A DNA stretch of 64,000 nt from Puccinellia tenuiflora (lineage: Eukaryota > Streptophyta > Magnoliopsida > Poales > Poaceae). The position numbers and the translations under genes are program-made. The stretch covers positions 1,100,814 through 1,164,813 of the forward strand of contig QRDG01000060.1 of the NCBI GenBank assembly GCA_012064385.1. Direction: 5' to 3'. A model generated the notes under the pieces. That model was not told the origin of the DNA. It saw nothing but the letters and a program-made list of their open reading frames with translations, and ran no database searches. Positions 32,955 to 41,635 of the stretch are shown here, piece after piece; the stretch's first letter is position 1; each line of letters starts with the position of its first letter.

Positions 32955-33872
32955 TGATATGGCTAAGGTAGTCCGATCTTTTGATGAGATGAGGTACGTC
33001 GATTCTGGAGGAGTTCGACCTTGGTGATCCGACTTCCATGTACAAGTACGCAGCGCCAACACAATCACTAATCCAATCTCCGGGAGTTACCGATCCTGCA
33101 GCAGCACGATCAGCCTGACCAATAGGTCTAGTTCTACCGGCGATCGAGGAACAAGTAAGAACCAAAAATGCAATCACGAAATTGCGGATGAAGTATGAGC
33201 TTTATTGAAAATGTGGGATTCCGTAAGCGGTCTTGATCTGGTCGTTGGACACAAATCGAGTACACGAAGTTGCAGCAGTTGGCTAACTCTTAACTAAACA
33301 AAATCCGAGTCTAATTGACGACCTAAGGGGGGATATATAAGGAGGAAAAGAAGGGATTTCGTCCAGCCATGGGGTGGCGGCCGAATCCTAGCCAAAGTAG
33401 GGTTTCCTCCTTAGGTACGGACTCTAAAAATAGCCTATTAAAAGGTATATTGAAAATACATGGGCCTGGCCCAAAAACGAGGTGACGCGGCACCTAAGTA
33501 AAGCTTTGGACGAAATTTACTAAGTGATATCTTGCATAATTCGTCCAAGCCTTCAAACTTTATTATGGCGGCTTCAAATGGCGGTAGTCTCCATTGGTTG
33601 CATCATCTCCATGGGTTGCACCCCTGGTGCCATGTCCTTCCACGTACATGCTCCATAGCTTGTCCCTCGCATCCATGCTAGGTCCATCATTCCTAAGAGA
33701 GACAAATACATCTACTTTAGGCAGCACCATATTGTCATGTATATCAGGAGTAGCTTGAAGAAACGAAAGTACCTGTTGATTAAGCTGTCGTGCACGAGCT
33801 CTAGTCATAGGTCCTTGCAATGGAGGTGTTGTAGTAGTGGCGGTTGCATCTATAGTAGGGATGTCCTCATCA
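32955..33872 (-). repeat. 5' LTR of C copy 1
   Basis: 918 bp, TGATGAGGACATCCC to GCCATATCA on the minus strand. It matches 57428-58349. The first 310 bases can be translated as the pol C-terminus (GPMTRARARQLNQQV ... GDYRHLKPP), because in this family the pol ORF runs into the LTR. A TATATA motif is at 33333-33339. The frame of 151 codons at 33563-34018 is this LTR-encoded tail plus unrelated flank, not a gene. Confidence 0.85.
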
Positions 33873-34420
33873 GTCGAGGGCTTGTAGAAGAAGATTGAGG
33901 CAAGCTCGTTGCTGATTGTAGAGAAAAAGAAAGAGAAAGCTAAATGATTTGGCAGTTTTGAAGTCTCTTGGGGTGTGTCAGCTGTTCCTTGGGAGTTCTT
34001 CCTGACTTTAGTAGTCATTTTGTTTTGTGTGGGGTTGTCGTGTTAGTTGTTGCAGACTCCGGTTGTATCTTTATCTGCCCCCCCCCCCCCCCCCGCCCTC
34101 GCGCTCTTGGAGCAGTGCCGCCTAAGTTGATTATTGTTACCTCTTGAGAGGTCCTCATAGAGCTTTGTTGGTAGTAGCCGTTCTTTATTCTTGGATTTGT
34201 ATGTTTGGCTATCAGGCTGGCTATAGGATTTCTGGTGTTGATGTCTAGGGTGTAGCATTCTCCCAGCTGGTGTGAAAGATGTAAAAAACTTTCTAGCTTT
34301 CTATATAAAGCTGGCCCTAGTGCCTTTTATCTATTTTTTTCTAGAAATTTAGAGGAAGGGAAGGGTTAACATGAGGATTTTACCGTAGGTCATCGTCAGC
34401 ACGCCGGAGTGGGGCACGCC
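33873..34420 (+). other. Flank of element C, possibly a LINE 3' end
   Basis: No ORF. It holds a run of 17 C (34078-34094) and an end-like stretch (CTATATAAAGCTGG, about 34298) that resembles 3' untranslated ends of grass LINEs. The assignment is weak. Confidence 0.3.
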
Positions 34421-35815
34421 TGAAAGTGCATGGAGTCCCCATGTGTGGTTTTGATAATTAATGACAATCCCTATGGACTAATGGTTTTATTGAATAATAT
34501 TTGAAGGTATTTTCCATAGGAAATGCTTGAAGTCTATGTGTTGGATTAAGGTTAGATGACAGGAAGATAAAGTTATACATTGAGTATTGACATCAAGATC
34601 ATCAATTTGAAGAGAAGCATATGATATGATCAAGAAGAAGAAATGAAGATGAGGTTGTTGTGTGGAACTCAAAGAAGCCATGCTCTAGCTTAATTATGTG
34701 TTAAGCCTTGGGCCCTTGGAGGATAAAGATCTTGAGAGTTTGATTTCAATAGAAGAATTCGAGATATGGCTCTAAGTCGATGTCATGATGGACTCATGTG
34801 TTGATCCATAGTTGACCGAGGATTGTAGCATGCAAGTATGAATAATTCATTGTGTATCTCAAGATATTGTGATAGATCATGAAGAAGATCAATTCATGAC
34901 CAAAGTGTTGATCAAGGTGTGATCCGAAGGTGGTCATGTGAGAACTGAACCTTTGCAAGCATGTCTTTAAGATATGAAGATTATGTGAGAATTCATGTTT
35001 ACCTTCAAAACATCATCATGATGTGAGATAAGAAAATATATGAGTGATCAAGACAAAGTGCAAGATTAGATTCAAGTAGCTCAACTCACGAAGCATAAAT
35101 AAATGGTGTGCCATGTGGGATCTATTGATCTCATGGTAAGGTAAACAATTGTCAAATGTGCTATGTTAACTAACCCATGCCATATGTTTTGGTGTTCATA
35201 TATGGGGTGCGCATAATTTCCATGCGATTGCATTAAAAGGAATATTTCCTATACCTCATGAGTTGATCATTATCGAGATTGTGAAGTGCAAGTTCAAGAA
35301 GAGTATCTCAAAGATCACATGCTTGAAGCTTGACGTCCATTTTGGTGTAATGGACTTGTGAAGATATTTATAAATTATACGTTCCCATAGCGGAGATGGA
35401 GGGGGGAGCAATTTGCAAGTCTTCACCAAGCAAATGAAATCAAGAAAGGTGTCCCATCTTGAGGCGGGCATGATCGTCATCATCTATCTCAAGTGGAACG
35501 CGCAAGGAAAAGGTATGATATTGATAGATTTTCTATTTTACCGGTCTCAAGGTGATTTTTGGGAGACCATATTATAGGTTTGATATCCGTACCATCTCCG
35601 ATGAGTAGCTTGATCGTATCGTTCGTAGAGAGGTTAAACATATACATTCTTTGCATCATATTTCTTGGTTGTTACTTTATCCATGTGAGTTTTACATCTT
35701 TTTAGTATCTTCATCACAATGTCAAGTTTATCAAAAACAATTTTCCTATAAAAACACTTATCGCGTGATTACTACTGGCAGAGTTGACGGGGACTAATCT
35801 TCTTATGTATCTTTA
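34421..35815 (+). repeat. Unassigned AT-rich repeat, LTR-like
   Basis: Starts TGAAAGTGCATGGAGTCCCC, a start I associate with interspersed LTR-type repeats of grasses, and has many GAAGAT/CATGATG words and no ORF above 75 codons. No second copy is in the window, so limits and class are uncertain. It ends where LINE coding sequence becomes recognisable. Confidence 0.35.
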
Positions 35816-35826
35816 GTGCGCTCCCC

Positions 35827-38047
35827 GTCAATATATATGGTCCTTGCCAAGGTGAGCAGAGGGAGACATATGTTAAGTGGCTTTTTGATCTCAATATACC
35901 TGATGATGAGGATTGGCTACTACTTGGGGATTTCAACTTTATCAGATACTCTAGTAACAGAAATAAACCAGGGGGCAATGTTTCAGATATGCTTTTGTTC
36001 AATGATTTTATTAGAGAAAAGAATTTAACTGAGCTTCCAATTAAGGGGAGATCCTATACTTGGAGTAATATGCAAGCAGATCCTCTTCTTGAGCAGCTTG
36101 ATTGGTTTTTCACTTCCGTACACTGGACAACTTCTTACCCAGACACTGTGGTCAATCCCCAAGGAAAACCAACTTCTGATCACATCCCCTATGTAGTCTC
36201 CATCCAAACCAGTATCCCTGGCGCCAAAATATTTCGGTTTGAAAATTTTTGGGCGGCCCACTCAGGGTTCCTTGAGGTTGTAGCCCAAAGCTGGAATAGG
36301 ACCACTCATAAAGGAAATAGTGCTGCCAACCTAAATATCAAGTTTAAAACACTAAGATATGATTTGAAACACTGGAGCAAGGGTATTTCAAAACTGAAAA
36401 TTTGTATTGAAAACTCTAATGAAGCTATCTTTGAACTTGATAAGCTGGAGGATCAGAGGGGTTTAACTCTTCCTAAGAGTAACTTTAGAAAAATCCTCAA
36501 ACATCATCTGCTTAGGCTCTTGGAATATCAAAAGGATTACTGGAAGAAACGATGCACAGTCAGATGGACTAAGTTTGGAGATGTGAACACAAAATTCTTC
36601 CATTCTATGGCTAGTGAAAGATACAGAAGGAATTCAATCTCTAAGCTCGTCCTACCTGATGGTTCTGAGGCTGTCTCACACTTAGATAAGGAGAAAATCA
36701 TATTTGATAGCTTTAAAAGCAGACTGGGTACCAGTAACTCCCCTCCTATGCTTTTTGATTTAGACAGTCTCATTCAACCAACTCCTGGACTGGAAGAATT
36801 AGCTATACCTTTCACTACTGAAGAAATTGATAATGTCGTGAAGCTGATGCCAGCTGATAAAGCTCCCGGGCCTGATGATTTTAATGGCCACTTTTTGAAG
36901 TCTTCATGGCATATTATTAAACATGATATTTATCAGCTCTGTTTTGATTTTTATGATGGGAATCTGAATTTAGAGAGCATTAATATGGGCTATATCACTT
37001 TGGTGCCAAAAATTGGTTCTCCTACAACTGTTAATGACTACAGGCCTATTACACTTCTTAATTACTGCCTTAAAATCATGACAAAGCTGCTGGCTAATAG
37101 GCTACAAAAGGTAGTACTGAAGATTATTCATAAAAACCAATATGGATTCCTGAAAGGGAGAACTATCCAAGATTGTCTTGCTTGGGCGTTTGAATATATT
37201 TATCAGTGTGAGGCTTCAAGGAAAGAGATAATTTTCCTTAAGTTGGACTTTGCCAAAGCTTTTGATACCATTGACCATAATGTTATGCTAAAAATCATGG
37301 AGAAAATGGGGTTTGACAGTAGGTGGTTAAATTGGATCAAGTTGATCTTTGACTCTGGCATGTCATCTGTCCTTCTTAATGGCACACCTGGCAGACAATT
37401 TCACTGTAAGAGGGGTGTGAGACAAGGGGATCCTCTGTCACCCCTAATCTTTGTCCTTGCTGCTGACCTCCTACAGTTAGCCATTAATGCTGCTTTTAGG
37501 CAAAATATTCTGCAGCCACCTCTATCCCCTGATTTTGGAGCAGATTACCCAGTGGTCCAATATGCTGATGATACAATTCTGATTATGCCTACCTGCCCCC
37601 AACAGATAGCTGTTATGCAGGAAATCCTCCAAAAATATGCTTCTTCCACGGGGCTTCACATTAATTTCCATAAATCCTCCATGATCCCTCTGAATATGAC
37701 AGTTGCTTCTGCTCAGATTTTAGCTGATATCTTGCGCTGTGTGGTAGGGCAGCTCCCCTTTACCTATCTTGGTCTACCTATGGGAACTACAAAGCCCACT
37801 GTCCAGGATTTGATGCCACTTGTTGACAGAATTGAACGGAAGCTTTCTGCAAATTTCATGATGATGGCCTATAGTGGACGAGTTACTGTGATAAACTCCT
37901 TATTATCCTCTGTTGCCATATACACAATGTGTTCTATTAAATTGCCTGCTAGGATCTTGGAACATATCGACAAAATAAGGAGACATTGCTTATGGAACAA
38001 GAAATCTGAGGATGGGGAAAAATGCAACTCTCTGATTGCTTGGAAGG
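35827..38047 (+). CDS. LINE ORF2: endonuclease (partial)-reverse transcriptase
   Basis: Open from 35827 (VNIYGPCQGEQRE) without a stop to the insertion at 38048; first ATG at 35989. APE-type endonuclease end: LLLGDFNFIRYSSNRNK, GRSYTWSNM, SDHIPYVV. Reverse transcriptase: KAPGPDDFNG (about residue 292 from the ATG), YRPITLLNYC, FLKLDFAKAFDTIDH, GVRQGDPLSPLIFVLAADLL, catalytic YADDTIL (about residue 524), and the thumb motif FTYLGLPMG. The absence of stops over 740 codons suggests a young insertion. The stop at 38053 belongs to element F. Confidence 0.9.
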
Positions 38048-38316
38048 TGATGTAGCCCAACCCACGTCCATCACCATGACAAGCCACCTGACACATGCCA
38101 AGTCACCATGGGCGTCAAAGGTGAACTCCTTCCTCTTCGAGATCTCATTTCCTACACTTTGGAATGGTATGCTACTTGAGCATCCGCCCCTTTGCATTGC
38201 TAGGTTTGACACGATGGATACGAAGCCGATGGGAGGTGCTGAGGAAGCCCAAGAGTTGATTTCATCCAAGGCATACGCGTGGATGAGGAGGAGGAAGCGT
38301 CAAGGCAAAAGCACAA

Positions 38317-38516
38317 GGCAAGAGCCAGCCGGCCCCCAGGCCGGGCCTCCTCCAGACGCTGCCGGCCTCCAGGCCGGCCTAGGCCGGCTCCCAGGCCGGG
38401 CACCCTCCAGACGCTCCCGGCCTCCAGGCCGGCCTAGGCCGGCTCCCAGGCCGGGCCTCCTCCAGACACCGCCGGCCTCCAGGCCGGCCCAGGCCGGCCC
38501 CCAGGCCGGACCCCCA
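38317..38516 (+). repeat. CCGGCC-rich tandem array in the F 5' LTR
   Basis: Units of about 60 bp built from CCGGCCTCCAGGCCGGCC and GGCTCCCAGGCCGGGC, many containing the perfect palindrome GGCCGGCCTAGGCCGGCC. It lies just upstream of the TATA box. Frames that cross it encode Pro/Arg/Gly-rich low complexity. Confidence 0.85.
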
Positions 38517-38543
38517 CCTTTCTCCCCCCCTTTGTACTAAAAC

Positions 38544-38551
38544 TATAAATA
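38544..38551 (+). promoter_or_regulatory. TATA box in the F 5' LTR
   Basis: TATAAATA in the context AACTATAAATAGC, repeated at 43878-43885 in the 3' LTR. A related TATAAGTA sits at the same place in the LTR of I (about 61522). Confidence 0.65.
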
Positions 38552-38965
38552 GCTTTCCCCCTTTTCCATTTGAGGTAGAGAAGAATGAACTAGAGTTGAG
38601 CGTTGCTCCTTCCCGTGATGGGTTCCTCCGAGGAGGATGATGAATCTCTTGTTGTAGCTACTCTTTCACTGAGGTGTCTCTAGTAGTGCAAACCAATCTT
38701 TCCCATGTAGATTCTATTGGATCGGTGGACCGGCCGGTAAGAGAAATCGGTTTCATTAAGCGTGTTGTTGACTTGGGTTTTGGGATCTGGAGGCTGCTCC
38801 GTTGGGGGTTTGTTGCCGGGTGATTCTCCCTCGTAGGCTTCGCGAGTTATCCCCCACGAATTTGCCCTTTTCCCCTCGTGTTCTTCGTTTCCACCTCCGT
38901 GTTCTTCATGTTCATCCTCTTTTCCCCTCAAATCCGTGAAGATCGGGCCAACACCCTACATCATA

Positions 38966-38977
38966 TGGTATCAGAGC
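38966..38977 (+). promoter_or_regulatory. Primer-binding site of element F
   Basis: TGGTATCAGAGC two bases after the LTR; perfect initiator-Met tRNA complement. Repeated at 44300-44311 after the second LTR. Confidence 0.88.
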
Positions 38978-40333
38978 AAGGGTTGTCACGGATTTGCCTT
39001 TGTTTCCACCCCCATATCCACAAAATTTTTCTTTGATTTTGCTAATTTCGAAAATTTCCACCAAAAATAGCCTCAAATTGCTTTTGTTTCGATCTGAGAT
39101 TCTTGTGAGTTTTGGTAGGTTTTGATCCCTGGATCCATTGCTATACTTGTTGATCTACCTTCCTTTGCGTTCCCATGGCCAAATTCCGTTGATTTCCCCT
39201 CCGATTTGGTGTTTTTTGGGCCGTTTTCCGCCCAAAATCGCCCATTTTCGCGTCCCGGAAAGGTAGTGTCGGCCGGCCTCCAGCCCGGCCTAGGCTGGCC
39301 TCTAGGCCGGACCCCCGGCAGAAGCCGCCGGCCTCCAGCCCGGCCTAGGCCGGCCCCCAGGCCGGTTCCCCTGCTGAAATTTTGTTTTGGCCATAACTTT
39401 TCACTCCGGACTCCGTTTTTGGTGATTTTCGTATCTAATCGAAGCTACGGACAAGCTCTACATCACCACAGCGGTTGATCCATCATCTATTGCCACCATA
39501 TTTCGTGATCAAGGAAGGGACATTCCACTCCACCGGGTGAAGATCATCGACGAAAGGTATAACATCCCCGAACCTTCTCCCACCTTGCATCACTTGTTAG
39601 CCTAGCCATTTGTGCTTATCTTACCTATTGAGACTAGCTCATCTATGATTTCTTGGACTTTGCACACTTGATACCTCGTAGTGTTCCGAGCAAACCTTGT
39701 ATGCGCTAGTTGATATAGTTCTTGTTGGCAAGCAAGTAAGAGGCAAAAGAGAAAAGAGAGTAAGAGGCCAAAAGAGAGCATATAAAAGAATCAAAAGAGA
39801 GAAAAAAAAGAAAGAAAGAGCCTCAATGCCATATCTCTTGTAGGTCGCGCAAGCTCGATGAAAAATTCATAGGTGTGGTATCTTTGTACAAATCTTCTAG
39901 CCCACCAATAAATTGCAATCGAGTTGGTTTCTCTTGTACTTGTGCGACTTGAGCTTTAGTCTTCGCTAGGTCCATCACTAGCTCATCTTTGGTTGCACAA
40001 GTCCCACTCTTCAAAGCGTGTGTTTCTATGTGCTTCACTCATATCCTTTGAGATCGACTTGTATTTGCTTTGTGGTCATCGTGGTTCTCTACTTGCCTTT
40101 ACAATATCTTGGTTTCCGGTTGTTCCATTTGCTTTCCACAATTCATACCTATCCACTCATAAGCCGTGTGTGTTTTGGAGTTGCGTTTGGATCTTTGAAA
40201 TTCAAGTCACCCGCATTCTTGTGTATCGGTTTCTCTTGGCATGGTCCACTAGTTCCAATACTATCTACTAGGTGAGGTTGGTTTCTTAGTTCTTTCCACT
40301 CCACATATATATACACGTGTCTTGTGATTGACC
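38978..40333 (+). other. Leader of element F
   Basis: 1.36 kb, non-coding. A second CCGGCC-rich block lies at 39264-39367 and a purine-rich tract of about 90 bp at 39738-39825 (repeated GAGAGTAAGAGGC and AAAAGAGAG). The first 1.17 kb is duplicated at 44298-45473. A frame of 118 codons at 39122-39478 also occurs in the second leader but is mostly CCGGCC low complexity. Confidence 0.7.
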
Positions 40334-41623
40334 ATGTCTAGTGAGAGCGGAGCATCCTATGGAGGCCATGATGACGAGAACATGATGAGCGACAACGACT
40401 ACGGCGCGCCAAGCATGGATGACATCATGAGCGACAACGACTACGGCGCCACAAGCATGGATGACATGGTGGACCACAACATCGACGACACCTCCACAAG
40501 CATGGATCTCATGGCGGAGCACCACCACTACTACGACTATGATGCCGCAACCGTCCACGACATGGAGTGCTACACCGACTTTGAGCCTTCAAGCATCAAC
40601 ACCATGGCGGACCACTACTTCGACTACAACTCCAATGAGGTGGTGGAACCCTACATCGACTACGGCTCCTCAAGGCACGTCAAGGATCTTCCAAGAGGCT
40701 CTACACACCTTGTTGATGACGACTCCGACGATGAGTACCCACCTCGGCGATCCTCAAGACCAAGAACTCAAGAGCGCCACCGCCATCAAGAACCTACAAG
40801 CTCAAGGAGACGGAGCTCAAGGCATCTTCGCCTAGAGGACAAGGAGACACGCCCTCCTCCTCGACGTCAAGCTACCTCACCCTCGAGACGGCGGCCAACG
40901 CAAAGTGCCTATGCACATGAGTCTTCGTCAAGGAACACCAAGTATCTTCATCGGCGTACGTCTACTCATGATCATCATCGACGCCACTATGAGGACTCAA
41001 GCTACTCAAGGCCACGCCATCACGCGTCTACATCTACATACAAGATGGTGGAAAGTACACATCATATGGAGTCTCTTCCGCGCACCACAACCAAAATAGC
41101 GTCCAAGCATAGATCAAGCTACACGAAGAAATGGGACGAACTCAAGGCCGACCTCGCCAAGTTGAAGAACAAGCGCGACACCGACAATGCCAACTTCGCG
41201 ATCGAGCAAGCCAAGCTCAAGGCCAACGCCGATTGCGATAAGCTCTTGGCCGACCTCAAGACCATCCGCGAGGAATTCGTTGCCGGGTTATCCAAGTTCT
41301 TCCCGCCCTCACATGACTCTTCACCGAGCTTATCGTCGACTCCACTACAAGTTGGTGACCAAGAAGATGGCGAGAAGACGGTCGAGCATGGGATTTTCCC
41401 TTCGACCAAGGAGGCGAGCATGGAGGATGCTTCCACTATGGATGTCGAGTCAAGTGGAGATGCCGAGCATGGGATGTTCCCTTCCGCAAAGGAGTCGAGT
41501 GATGATGCCCACCCTACGGCATTCACCTTTGGAGGCGAAAAGGTTGAGGAGGTTGAGCATGGGAGTTTCCCTTCAACCAAGGTGGCGATTGGAGTTGAGC
41601 ATACCGAGCCTATCCCTATGTGA
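40334..41623 (+). CDS. Family F ORF1: acidic, arginine-rich and coiled-coil protein of unknown function
   Basis: ATG at 40334, 429 codons, ending in TGA. Residues 1-115: acidic, Met/Tyr-rich repeats around SDNDYGATSMDDM. Residues 130-235: Arg/Ser/His-rich (PPRRSSRPRTQERHR), a possible nucleic-acid-binding region. Residues 265-320: predicted coiled coil (KKWDELKADLAKLKNKRD). The C-terminal 110 residues hold three copies of EHGxFPS(T/A)K. No zinc knuckle or capsid homology is seen, though the position, just after the leader, is that of gag. Acidic-basic-coiled layout could suit an RNA-binding structural protein, but that is a guess. Same reading frame as ORF2, separated by the single TGA. Confidence 0.65.
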   Translation: MSSESGASYGGHDDENMMSDNDYGAPSMDDIMSDNDYGATSMDDMVDHNIDDTSTSMDLMAEHHHYYDYDAATVHDMECYTDFEPSSINTMADHYFDYNSNEVVEPYIDYGSSRHVKDLPRGSTHLVDDDSDDEYPPRRSSRPRTQERHRHQEPTSSRRRSSRHLRLEDKETRPPPRRQATSPSRRRPTQSAYAHESSSRNTKYLHRRTSTHDHHRRHYEDSSYSRPRHHASTSTYKMVESTHHMESLPRTTTKIASKHRSSYTKKWDELKADLAKLKNKRDTDNANFAIEQAKLKANADCDKLLADLKTIREEFVAGLSKFFPPSHDSSPSLSSTPLQVGDQEDGEKTVEHGIFPSTKEASMEDASTMDVESSGDAEHGMFPSAKESSDDAHPTAFTFGGEKVEEVEHGSFPSTKVAIGVEHTEPIPM

Positions 41624-41635
41624 TTGAATGATGAG

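Larger units (their letters stand above)
13714..33872 (-). mobile_element. CRM-like Gypsy element C, copy 1, host of elements B and D
   Basis: Minus-strand Gypsy: 5' LTR (32955-33872), initiator-Met primer site, leader, gag start (31576-31802), then element B, then gag-protease-RT (to 14750), RNase H/integrase remnants and a truncated piece of 3' LTR (13714-13921). D interrupts that 3' LTR, so the rest lies beyond the left edge. The pol ORF running into the LTR in copy 2 and the GPMTRARARQLNQQV C-terminus fit CRM-type chromoviruses. The lineage name is an inference. Confidence 0.75.
38048..38963 (+). repeat. 5' LTR of element F
   Basis: 916 bp. U3 contains a CCGGCC-rich array (about 38317-38516). 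The TATA box (TATAAATA, 38544-38551) follows it. R/U5 includes CTCTTTCACTGAGGTGTCTC and GGATCGGTGGACCGGCCGG, both also in the LTR of I. Ends CCCTACATCA. Confidence 0.9.

Noticed and set aside
33563..34018. 151-codon ORF suggesting an upstream second C element
   Set aside because: The GPMTRARARQL part lies wholly within the LTR (ends 33872) because pol runs into the LTR in this family. The rest of the frame is flank, so no second element is needed.
38022..38540. 172-codon ORF reading from LINE into the F LTR
   Set aside because: It starts in LINE sequence, crosses an insertion boundary and ends in the CCGGCC array; a chance frame.
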